Part shown: piece after piece, positions 10,007-17,963 of the stretch
Numbering within the stretch: position 1 is the first letter of the stretch
How the letters are laid out: each line of letters begins with the position of its first letter
Assembly (NCBI GenBank): GCA_947478755.1
Contig: CANJXH010000009.1
Span: 1 to 35,432 of the forward strand
From: Betaproteobacteria bacterium
GTDB taxonomy: Bacteria; Pseudomonadota; Gammaproteobacteria; Burkholderiales; Rhodocyclaceae
Direction: 5' to 3'
Length of the DNA stretch: 35,432 nt
Notes under the pieces: generated by a model
The model's database searches: none
Told to the model about the DNA's origin: nothing
Seen by the model: only the letters and a program-made list of their open reading frames with translations
Position numbers and translations under genes: made by a program

Positions 10007-10012
10007 ATTCAG

Positions 10013-10027
10013 CTGTCAGAATGACAG
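10013..10027. promoter_or_regulatory. candidate TetR-type operator palindrome CTGTCA-GAA-TGACAG
   Basis: Perfect 6-bp arms in the divergent aveC-like/tetR intergenic region. Confidence 0.5.
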
Positions 10028-10099
10028 ACCACGCCCACCGCAACAGGAGGCACTTACAGCAAATGCGGTGACGATCGGCGATCAGCGGCTTACGGAAAA

Positions 10100-10744
10100 A
10101 TGAGAAGAAAACCCAAACAACAGCGCTCGGAACAGACCGTCGACAAGATCAAGCAGGCCATGCGCGAGATCGTCCTCGAAAAATCCTATGCCGCTGCCAC
10201 CACCAACGAAATCGCAAGGCGCGCCGGCGCCAATATTTCGTCGCTTTATTTCTTCTTCCCGAATCGCGAAGCCATCGCGCAGGCAATTTTCGAGGAGACA
10301 TCACTCAAGATCGCCCAGGTCACGCATCGGCTGGTGTTGCAAAGCCTGACCAAGCCGTTGAAAGAAGGCATGACCGACATGGTGACGGAAATCATCAACG
10401 CACTAGATGAGGAGCAGGCGTTTCTGCAAAAACTGATTGAACAGGTACCCGACCTGCGCGAAACCGCCAACGCACTGGAACAGGAACGACTCGGGCGCCA
10501 CGTGGCGCGCCTCTATATCGAGCACCACCTGGGCAAGCAGGACGAAGAAGAAATAGCCTGCAAACTGTTCTTCGTCCAGCACCTGAGCTTCGACCTGATG
10601 CGCCGATATGTGGTCGAGCGGCCGGACAATATCTCACGCGACCGCTTCATCACCGAACTGTCATCGCTGGTCACCAGTTATCTCACGGCCCAGGGCACAC
10701 CTGCAGTGAAAAAGCCGCAACGCGCGGCACGCAGGCGCAGCTGA
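10100..10744 (+). CDS. TetR/AcrR family transcriptional regulator
   Basis: N-terminal HTH typical of TetR: AAATTNEIARRAGANISSLYFFFPNREAIAQAIF. Confidence 0.93.
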   Translation: MRRKPKQQRSEQTVDKIKQAMREIVLEKSYAAATTNEIARRAGANISSLYFFFPNREAIAQAIFEETSLKIAQVTHRLVLQSLTKPLKEGMTDMVTEIINALDEEQAFLQKLIEQVPDLRETANALEQERLGRHVARLYIEHHLGKQDEEEIACKLFFVQHLSFDLMRRYVVERPDNISRDRFITELSSLVTSYLTAQGTPAVKKPQRAARRRS

Positions 10745-10765
10745 TCCGCGCCGGGTTGGTGGGGA

Positions 10766-12028
10766 CTAGGTTCTCCGCCGCAACTGGAAAGCCCGCTTGT
10801 AGGCGCGTAGCTCCCGATCGCGTTGTTCCGGTGAAACACTGGGGGTGTCCGCGGGCATGTGCTGCTTCACTTCGTCGATCTTCACCTTGGTGGCTGTCGG
10901 CTCGGGTGCGCTGCTGCAGCGCGTCCAGCGGCCGTAGAGCATGCCTTTGGCGAAGCCGCTGTTGTCGAACCAGTTCGGCACGCCCGGGTCCTTCGCTGAC
11001 AGCACGGCGCGGAACTTGCCATCCTTGCTGATCTTCGCCTGGAAGCCGTTGATCGACGCGATGCGGCGTGCCGGGTCCGTGGTGCGCCACCAGTCATCGG
11101 CGATCTGAAAATTCCAGTAGGCGCATTGTTTCGGCAATTCGGTCTCGACGATCAGGGCCTCATCATCCTTGAGGTCGTACACCATCTCCGGATAGAACTG
11201 ACCACCGACACCACCGGACGTGCTGTAGTCGCGCACGACAAACTTGTTGGTCCCGTGCTGCTGCAGCGTGCCCTTGTACAGGCGCATCCCGAAGGTGATC
11301 CAGTTCTCCACCCAGCCGCTCACCTTGCGTAGCTGCTGGTCGATCTGTTCCTTGCTCGGGCGCCCTCGGCTGACGGAACGATCAAGTCGATCGATGGCAA
11401 TGCGCGCGTCGATCTCCTTTTCCCAGTCATACGAAATCTGCCGGATCACCATGTAGTCGGCGCCAGCATCCAGTTTCCACCAGTCGCCCTTGTAGCCGGC
11501 GGGACGCTCGGCACTGAGGATCACGTCGAAGGCGCCGTTCTTGCCAAGCTTCAACTTGTCTATGCTGTACGAAGCCAGCGTCGCGCCGAGGCCGATGGGC
11601 GCACCTTGCGTGAACATCTTGGCGGCGGCCACCTGGAAATCAACAATGCGCGTCGTGCCGCGATAGCCCGAAAGGCGATAGACACCCTTGGGATCGAGCG
11701 GTGTGAACTGGTAGATGTCGTCCGGGTTGGGAAAGGCGGCGTCGAACACCTGACTGAACAAGGGCCACAGGTCCGGGTGCTCCGGGTCGGCGTACAACAG
11801 GCCGTAGTAGGCCTGCGAAATCTCGGTAAACATGAAGCGGTACATCTCCGCACGGCGCTGCGGATCGTCGCCATCCGGCATCTGCGCTACCAGTCGATCA
11901 GCCACGCCTTTGAGGGGGTCCACATAGGCCGAGAACTCCGTTCCTGCGCTGGCCGTTTCGTCGGCGAATGCGGGCGACAGACTCAGCAACGATGCTGCCA
12001 TTGCCACCAACAAGCTTATCCGTTTCAT
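10766..12028 (-). CDS. secreted protein of unknown function (possibly DUF1214-like), paralogue of 14705-15976
   Basis: Signal peptide MKRISLLVAMAASLLSLSPAFA; C-terminal half aligns closely with the 423-aa paralogue (e.g. FRAVLSAKDPGVPNWFDNSGFAKGMLYGRW). Confidence 0.8.
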   Translation of the reverse strand: MKRISLLVAMAASLLSLSPAFADETASAGTEFSAYVDPLKGVADRLVAQMPDGDDPQRRAEMYRFMFTEISQAYYGLLYADPEHPDLWPLFSQVFDAAFPNPDDIYQFTPLDPKGVYRLSGYRGTTRIVDFQVAAAKMFTQGAPIGLGATLASYSIDKLKLGKNGAFDVILSAERPAGYKGDWWKLDAGADYMVIRQISYDWEKEIDARIAIDRLDRSVSRGRPSKEQIDQQLRKVSGWVENWITFGMRLYKGTLQQHGTNKFVVRDYSTSGGVGGQFYPEMVYDLKDDEALIVETELPKQCAYWNFQIADDWWRTTDPARRIASINGFQAKISKDGKFRAVLSAKDPGVPNWFDNSGFAKGMLYGRWTRCSSAPEPTATKVKIDEVKQHMPADTPSVSPEQRDRELRAYKRAFQLRRRT

Positions 12029-12045
12029 GTCATTTTCCTTGTTGA

Positions 12046-13242
12046 TCAACCCGCAAGCACGCGGGGAAAGCGTTTGATATAGCCGGCAAAGCGTTGGTGA
12101 ATCTTTTCCTTGCTGAGACCGAATCGCTCCATCGTGTAATCGTAGGTGCCGAAGTGGCTCTGCGGCCGGCGTGCCTCGTAGTCGGCGAAGGCCTTGCGTG
12201 CTGCCGGCGTCAACTCCCGGCCGGCGCGCGCATAGATCTGCGCGATGACGTCGATGCCATGGTCGCGGATGTCGTCGTAGTACACGTCGACGATGTGCGA
12301 CTCGCCATGCGTGGCACGGAAGGCGAGGTTGTTGTCGGTGGCCGCACCAAAGAACTCGTTGAAGTCGCTGCCAAGCTGAACCGTATCGGTATGCGAGCAG
12401 TAGATCTCGCGGTTGCATTCCAGCAAGGACGCAAAAGAGGTCACCGACTTGGCCGGATCGCGATGGCAGTGCACCACCGTGGCATCGGGAAATGCCAGCA
12501 GCAGGTTTTCGAATTCGCCGATGTGCGCCGGCGACTTGAGTATCCACGGCCTGCCCCTCGCGCCGCCATCCTGCCACTGCAGGTATTGCAGCATCTTGTA
12601 CACATGGGCATAGCTCGAACGCTGACCGTGCTTCTCGATGTAGGCGCGGTGCTTCGGCGCATGGGTCTTCATCGACGAAAAAGTGGACTGGAAGGTCATC
12701 TCCATGATGAACCACTCCTCATCCGGCTCCATTGCCTCCATCGCGTGGCGCGCCATCACCTTGGGAAAGTGCGTCGCCAGCAGCTGCTCGTATTGCAACG
12801 CAAGGCCAATGCGGGGGTCGGGCGTCATGCCCTCGCTGCCGGGCAATGGCGACGGGAAAAGGATGCGCCACACCTCCAGCCGTTGCACGCCCGGGTCGGC
12901 CGACATCATGCGCTGCAGCTTGGACGTACCCGTACGCGGCAGGCCGGTGATGATGATCGGCTTGACGATCGGGTCATCAAACATCTCGGGGTGTGCCTTG
13001 CTGTCGCGTACGAATACCAGCCGGTTCGACAGCAGGCGCACGATGTCCTGAAACGTCGCGCCGATGCCGGTCTCGCTGAGCCCGGCCGATTCACGCAGGT
13101 CTTCGAGCAATATCGTCAAGCCTTCGACAAAATTGCGCTCGCCGAAATCCTCAAGGCCCGTGGCCTGCACCGCAGCGACCATCAAGGTCTCGACATTCAG
13201 GCTGGCCATGGTCAAAGGGGATGCCGCGTTGAAATCAGTCAT
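12046..13242 (-). CDS. sulfotransferase family protein
   Basis: PAPS-binding-like loop IITGLPRTGTSKLQRMMSADP; later PWILKSPAHIGEFENLLLAFPDATVVHCHRDPAKSVTSFASL. Confidence 0.9.
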   Translation of the reverse strand: MTDFNAASPLTMASLNVETLMVAAVQATGLEDFGERNFVEGLTILLEDLRESAGLSETGIGATFQDIVRLLSNRLVFVRDSKAHPEMFDDPIVKPIIITGLPRTGTSKLQRMMSADPGVQRLEVWRILFPSPLPGSEGMTPDPRIGLALQYEQLLATHFPKVMARHAMEAMEPDEEWFIMEMTFQSTFSSMKTHAPKHRAYIEKHGQRSSYAHVYKMLQYLQWQDGGARGRPWILKSPAHIGEFENLLLAFPDATVVHCHRDPAKSVTSFASLLECNREIYCSHTDTVQLGSDFNEFFGAATDNNLAFRATHGESHIVDVYYDDIRDHGIDVIAQIYARAGRELTPAARKAFADYEARRPQSHFGTYDYTMERFGLSKEKIHQRFAGYIKRFPRVLAG

Positions 13243-13288
13243 TGCGCTTTGCTTTCCGTGATGGGTTCAGAAGGTGCGACCAGCCGTA

Positions 13289-13408
13289 TCAACGTGGCGC
13301 CGACTTTTTTCGGGTGCCGACAAGCAGGCAGGGATACCAGGCCCAGGCCACCGCCGCAATGGCGACCAGCGGCACCACCAGCACCGGCGAACGACGTTTG
13401 AAACGCAT
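13289..13408 (-). CDS. candidate 39-aa small membrane protein
   Basis: ATG at 13408 preceded by GGAGGAGC; MRFKRRSPVLVVPLVAIAAVAWAWYPCLLVGTRKKSAPR*, a single hydrophobic segment flanked by basic residues. Below the ORF-track length cutoff. Confidence 0.45.
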   Translation of the reverse strand: MRFKRRSPVLVVPLVAIAAVAWAWYPCLLVGTRKKSAPR

Positions 13409-13618
13409 CAAGCTCCTCCCCTTTTTTATTGGGCCGTCAGGCCACTATTTTGATGCCTGATTTTAGCCGGCATCGGCCGCTTCGGACGCGATCACCATGC
13501 CGTGATTTGAGCATAAGGGCAGTGCCTTTTCCTGCAGCTGCAGGATGAAAGCTTGTTTACTTTTTCGTTGCCACAGCCCCTAGCGTGCTGAGGCCGAGAG
13601 GACGCCCACTTGAACTGA

Positions 13619-14146
13619 TCAATACCCCGGCGGTGGCGGCGGTGGCGGTGGAGATGTCGGCGTGCGTTGCTGTGCTTGCACGCCTTGCTGCTGCAGAGAG
13701 TCCCTGCCCGCCATCGAGGCCGGTACCGGCACGCGCTCGCCCTTGGCGTACATGCACTGGATGTAGGCATTGTCGTAACGCTGCTGGCTGCCATAGGCCG
13801 AGGCGTCGGCTGCGCCTGCGCCCGCCATGCTGCCCATGATCAGCCCGGTGCCTGCGCCCGCGCCGGCACCCTCATGCCCGCCGATCGCCGCGCCGGCCAC
13901 GGCACCGATGGCCGTGCCCACCGCCGCGCTGCGCACCGCCGCATTGTTGGCGGACTGGCTGGCTGACGCGCCGCCAATCTGCACCAGGGCATAGTCACGA
14001 CAACTCGCATCGTCGTAACGAAACTGGTCGAAGGTCTTGCTGGTGCCGGGCAAGGCCATCACGCTTGGCCCCGTGGGCACTGATGCACAACCTGCCAGCA
14101 CCAGCGCCCCCGCTGCTGCCACCCAAAGTTTCTGCCTGATCATCAT
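13619..14146 (-). CDS. glycine-zipper lipoprotein
   Basis: Lipobox LVLAGCAS; Gly/Ala zipper AVGTAIGAVAGAAIGGHEGAGAGAGTGLIMGSMAGAGAADA; C-terminal poly-Pro. Confidence 0.82.
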   Translation of the reverse strand: MMIRQKLWVAAAGALVLAGCASVPTGPSVMALPGTSKTFDQFRYDDASCRDYALVQIGGASASQSANNAAVRSAAVGTAIGAVAGAAIGGHEGAGAGAGTGLIMGSMAGAGAADASAYGSQQRYDNAYIQCMYAKGERVPVPASMAGRDSLQQQGVQAQQRTPTSPPPPPPPPGY

Positions 14147-14154
14147 GGTTCCTT

Positions 14155-14574
14155 TCACGGCCCGGGCGGCGTCGGCGAAACCTGCTGCCAGCCGCTCGGG
14201 CATTGGCTCACATAAGGGTAATAGCGCTTCGACGCCGGGCAGTAATACCAATAGCTGCTCGCCTGCGGTGCGGCCGGCGCCGGTGCCATCTGAGGTTGCT
14301 CGATATACACCTGCGGTTGCGGTTGCACGATCACCGCGGGCGGGTAGTAATACGGTTGCGGCGGGTAATACCAGCCCGGCCCCCACCAGGGACCAACACT
14401 GAAATCGAGAAAGATGCGGCTGCGAGCGTGTCCTTCATAATGCCCGCCACCGCCGTAGTGACCGCCACCACCATGGTGACCTTGGCCGCCGCCGTGTCCA
14501 CCTTCGGCCCATGTCGTGCCGACCATTGCCGACACCAAAAAAACGGATGCAATACACGCTTTGAGAATTTTCAT
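14155..14574 (-). CDS. secreted Gly/His-rich protein with Pro/Tyr-rich C-terminus
   Basis: Signal peptide MKILKACIASVFLVSAMVGTTWA, then GGHGGGQGHHGGGGHYGGGGHYEGH and YWYYCPASKRYYPYVSQCPSGWQQVSPTPPGP. Confidence 0.8.
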   Translation of the reverse strand: MKILKACIASVFLVSAMVGTTWAEGGHGGGQGHHGGGGHYGGGGHYEGHARSRIFLDFSVGPWWGPGWYYPPQPYYYPPAVIVQPQPQVYIEQPQMAPAPAAPQASSYWYYCPASKRYYPYVSQCPSGWQQVSPTPPGP

Positions 14575-14704
14575 GATTCGACTCCAAAGGTCCCAAGAGG
14601 GATTAACGTCTTTGTAGCCGATTCGTTACCCGACGATGCGGGGTGTTTTGTAAGCGCGTGTTGCAGCCATCCCCGCTATAACGGGGGATGCCAAGACAGC
14701 AGTG

Positions 14705-15976
14705 TTACCAGCGCTTTCTTAATTGCGCACCGGCACGGCGTTCGCGCAGGCTGGCGTCGCGCTGGGCTGGCGTAACCACGGGCGTGTCGGCCGGCAGATA
14801 CTTGCGCACGTCGACAAGCTTTACCTTCGTTACCGTTGGCGTCGGCTGGCTGTCGCATTGCAGCCAGCGGCCGAACAACGAACCCTGCGCGTAGCCGGCG
14901 TTGTCCAGCCAGTTGGGCACGCCAGGGTCGCTGGCCGACACCACGGCGCGGAAATTGCCATCCTTGTCGATGCGGGCGGTGTAGCCGTTGAGATTGCTCT
15001 GGCGATTGGTGTAATCCACCGTGTTCCACAGGCTGTCGTTGGTGACGATGTTCCAGTAGCGGCAGTGCTTCGGTACCTGCGTCTCGTAGATCAGGGCTTC
15101 ATCTGCGGCAATGTCGATCAGGCCCTCGACGTAATACTGCTTGGTCGTGAAGCCGCCCTGTGCCGAAAGATCACGCACCACCACCTTGTTGATCAGGCCG
15201 TCCGCGGTGTAGCTCGTCAGCCGACCGGTGGGTATGCGCGTCCAGTTGTCTGCGGCGATGGAAATTCGGCGCAACGCATCGGCAATCTCTTCCGGCGTCA
15301 TGCGCGGCTTGACTGCCGGCGTATCCAGGCGCTGGATGCCGAAGCGGCCATCCACCTCTTTCAGCCAGTTGTAGGCGATCTGCCGCACCATGACATATTG
15401 CGTGCGTTGGTCCATCTTCCACCAGTCACCCTTGTACCCGGCGGGGCGCTCGCTGCTGAGCAGCACCGAGAAACTGCCATCCTTGCCGAGATGCAGACTG
15501 TCGACATCGTAGTTGGCGAAGGTCGGCATCATGCCGCCCTGTCCGTGCGGATAAAAATCGCCACTGCCGATCTGGAAATCGATCAGGCGCACCGTGCCGC
15601 GGTAGCCGGATATTTTGTATGTGCCCTTGCCATCCAGCGGCGCGACGTAATAGGTATCGTCCGGATTGGCCGAACCGATGCTGTAGGCCTGGTTGAATAG
15701 CGGCCAAAAATCCGGATGCGCCGCATCACCGACGAAATACGCCATGTAGGCCATCGATAGCGTCTTGAACAACTGCTGGTAAAGCTCCTGCCGTTGCTGC
15801 GGATCGTCCGGGTTGGACATCAGCGACGTCGCCTTGCCAGCCAGCGGCAACAGCGGCTCGACATAACTGCGCCATTCGCGATCAATGGTCGCGGCGGTGT
15901 CGGGCGAGACATCGGCGAATGCGGTGGCGCTGTTGAGCAGACAGGCCAGCGCCAAAATGGAAATCGACTGTTTCAT
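14705..15976 (-). CDS. secreted protein of unknown function (possibly DUF1214-like), paralogue of 10766-12028
   Basis: Signal peptide MKQSISILALACLLNSATAFAD; shares RPAGYKGDWWKMD, DEALIYETQVPKHCRYWN and FRAVVSASDPGVPNWLDNAGYAQGSLFGRW with its paralogue. Confidence 0.8.
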   Translation of the reverse strand: MKQSISILALACLLNSATAFADVSPDTAATIDREWRSYVEPLLPLAGKATSLMSNPDDPQQRQELYQQLFKTLSMAYMAYFVGDAAHPDFWPLFNQAYSIGSANPDDTYYVAPLDGKGTYKISGYRGTVRLIDFQIGSGDFYPHGQGGMMPTFANYDVDSLHLGKDGSFSVLLSSERPAGYKGDWWKMDQRTQYVMVRQIAYNWLKEVDGRFGIQRLDTPAVKPRMTPEEIADALRRISIAADNWTRIPTGRLTSYTADGLINKVVVRDLSAQGGFTTKQYYVEGLIDIAADEALIYETQVPKHCRYWNIVTNDSLWNTVDYTNRQSNLNGYTARIDKDGNFRAVVSASDPGVPNWLDNAGYAQGSLFGRWLQCDSQPTPTVTKVKLVDVRKYLPADTPVVTPAQRDASLRERRAGAQLRKRW

Positions 15977-16198
15977 AGCATTTCTCCTCGTATTTTTCTG
16001 AACGCAATATTTCAATCTACCACCGACCGGACCACCGGGCGCAGGTACATCGCTTACCGTTATGGTGCGGCGGCCAGGGTGCCAACAAAAACATTTCTGC
16101 ATCGGCATCTTGTCGCCGCCATTCGTCGCCGTGCTATCTTTCACCCCCCGGCGCAGCAGCGCTGCATTTACCTACAACAAGCAATCAAGGAGAAAACC

Positions 16199-17176
16199 AT
16201 GGATATCATTGGCGGCGGCAAGATGCATGTTTACCCATCTTCGGATGAATACCCCCAAGAGAAGGGCGATCACGAGCACTTGCAGGAAAGCTATGTGCTC
16301 CACTTTTTCGACCGGGCGCAGGGCTGCGGCGGCTACTTCCGCATCGGCCATGAACCCAACTGCAACGGCGGTACCATCGCGCTGTGGAGCAACATCGTCA
16401 CGCCCGAAGGATTTTTCCATCGCGCGGACGACGTGAAGATCGCTCCCGGCGACATCACCAAGAACGGCTTCTCCGCCGACAAGGGTGCACTGGCCTACCA
16501 CTGGGATGGCAAGCAGATCACCTGGACGGTGAAGGAAAAGGACATCACTGCCAACCTGAAGCTGGAAGATTTCCACCCTGCAGTCGACGGCTACAAGCGC
16601 GACGGCAAGGTGGGCGACTATGCAGCAGCCCACGTTGAAGTGGCACTGCGCGTGACCGGCACGATCACCTCCCACGGCAAGACCTATCAGGTCGATGGCC
16701 TCGGCATCCGCGACCACGGCTGGGGCGTGCGCCACTGGAATGCCATGCTGTCGCACCGCTGGACGGTGGCGACCTTCGACAAGGACAACTCCTTCTGCGC
16801 AGTGGCGATGCATCTGAGCAGCGACGTGATCGCCAAATTCGGCTGGGTGATTCGCGGCGACAAGGTGATCTTTGCCGACAAGGTCGACATCCTCGCCAAA
16901 ATGGAAGTGGACGGCACCACCAACCGTGGCGGCACGACGACCATGACGCTCAGCACCGGCGAGATCTACACCGCGCACTTCACCCCGGTCACGCCATGCA
17001 TCAACTCATGGATCCACGGCACCGACTGCGTCGACAATTTTTCGCAGGTCACCTGGGGTGACAAGATCGGCGTCGGCTGCTTCGAGACCTCGAACAACAT
17101 GCACGCCGGCACCCGCCGTCCGCAAGTGTTCGATGGCGCCCTCTCGGCCAGCGGTTGGTACCCGACCAAGAAGTGA
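16199..17176 (+). CDS. DUF7064/AttH-like (calycin-like) protein
   Basis: 325 aa, start MDIIGGGKMHVYPSSDEYPQEKGDHEHLQESY after AAGGAGAAAACC; YQVDGLGIRDHGWGVRHWN resembles AttH/DUF7064 proteins. Family call tentative. Confidence 0.65.
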   Translation: MDIIGGGKMHVYPSSDEYPQEKGDHEHLQESYVLHFFDRAQGCGGYFRIGHEPNCNGGTIALWSNIVTPEGFFHRADDVKIAPGDITKNGFSADKGALAYHWDGKQITWTVKEKDITANLKLEDFHPAVDGYKRDGKVGDYAAAHVEVALRVTGTITSHGKTYQVDGLGIRDHGWGVRHWNAMLSHRWTVATFDKDNSFCAVAMHLSSDVIAKFGWVIRGDKVIFADKVDILAKMEVDGTTNRGGTTTMTLSTGEIYTAHFTPVTPCINSWIHGTDCVDNFSQVTWGDKIGVGCFETSNNMHAGTRRPQVFDGALSASGWYPTKK

Positions 17177-17190
17177 TTGCGATTGGTGGC

Positions 17191-17222
17191 AAAAAAAAGC
17201 CCGCGCGATGCGGGCTTTTTTG
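17191..17222 (+). terminator. Rho-independent terminator
   Basis: GCCCGC-GCGAT-GCGGGC stem-loop flanked by A8 and T6, just after the 17176 stop. Confidence 0.9.
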
Positions 17223-17292
17223 TTATTCGCCAGTAAAAAACCAGAATCGGGGAATTGATCAATGTAATCCCATGCTATACACTGCGGACAGT

Positions 17293-17571
17293 ATGATCAA
17301 AACATTCCAGCACAAGGGCCTGAAGGTCTTTTTCGAGTCCGGCAGCAAGGCAGGTATACAGCCACATCACGCTTCCCGACTGGGGCGGCAGCTGATACGG
17401 TTGGACCTGGCCAAGTCAGCGGCGGACATGAATGTGCCGGGATGGAACATGCACTCTCTGACAGGTTCACTCGCTGGTCACTATTCAGTAACGGTAAATG
17501 GCAACTGGCGGATGACCTTCATGTTTGAAGGTGAAGATGCCGTACTGGTCGACTATCAGGACTATCACTGA
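17293..17571 (+). CDS. higB: type II toxin, HigB/RelE-like
   Basis: 92 aa: MIKTFQHKGLKVFFESGSKAGI...LTGSLAGHYSVTVNGNWRMTFMFEGEDAVLVDYQDYH; followed by a HigA-type HTH gene. Confidence 0.92.
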   Translation: MIKTFQHKGLKVFFESGSKAGIQPHHASRLGRQLIRLDLAKSAADMNVPGWNMHSLTGSLAGHYSVTVNGNWRMTFMFEGEDAVLVDYQDYH

Positions 17572-17583
17572 AAGGAATTGAAA

Positions 17584-17901
17584 ATGAGTCGAATGCATAA
17601 CCCACCGCACCCTGGCGAAACCTTGCGCGAAGACGTGTTGCCGGCACTGGGATTGAGCGTAACTGATGCAGCCGACCAGCTTGGCGTGACGCGCGCTGCA
17701 TTGTCACGCGTGCTGAATGGACGTGCGGCGATATCCCCACAGATGGCGTTGCGGCTAGAGGGCTGGCTGGGTGTGAAGAACGGTGGACGCGCCGATCTGT
17801 GGATTGCGCAACAGGCGGCTTACGACTTGTCCAAGGCGCGAAAAATCGGCATCCCAAAGGTTAAACGCGCAAAGATGGATGGGCTGAAGCTGGCTGCATG
17901 A
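17584..17901 (+). CDS. higA: type II antitoxin, HigA family (XRE HTH)
   Basis: MHNPPHPGETLREDVLPALGLSVTDAADQLGVTRAALSRVLNGRAAISPQMALRLEGWLG; 12-bp gap from higB with an AAAGGA SD. Listed ORF start 17578 is TTG; ATG at 17584 preferred. Confidence 0.93.
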   Translation: MSRMHNPPHPGETLREDVLPALGLSVTDAADQLGVTRAALSRVLNGRAAISPQMALRLEGWLGVKNGGRADLWIAQQAAYDLSKARKIGIPKVKRAKMDGLKLAA

Positions 17902-17910
17902 CAACATGCG

Positions 17911-17953
17911 CCCCAACAAAAAAGCCCGCGTGATGCGGGCTTTTTTGTTGGGG
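17911..17953. terminator. bidirectional Rho-independent terminator between higA and the convergent aldehyde dehydrogenase gene
   Basis: Perfect 19-bp stem CCCCAACAAAAAAGCCCGC-GTGAT-GCGGGCTTTTTTGTTGGGG. Confidence 0.93.
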
Positions 17954-17963
17954 CGGACGCAGC

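Noticed and set aside
12094-13401. Long plus-strand ORF (435 aa) antisense to the sulfotransferase gene
   Set aside because: Arg/His/Ala-rich shadow ORF typical of high-GC DNA; the opposite frame has clear sulfotransferase motifs.
14668-14690. Hairpin CATCCCCG-CTATAA-CGGGGGATG downstream of the 14705 gene
   Set aside because: Stem has an extra G and no T-tract follows on either strand; not called as an intrinsic terminator.
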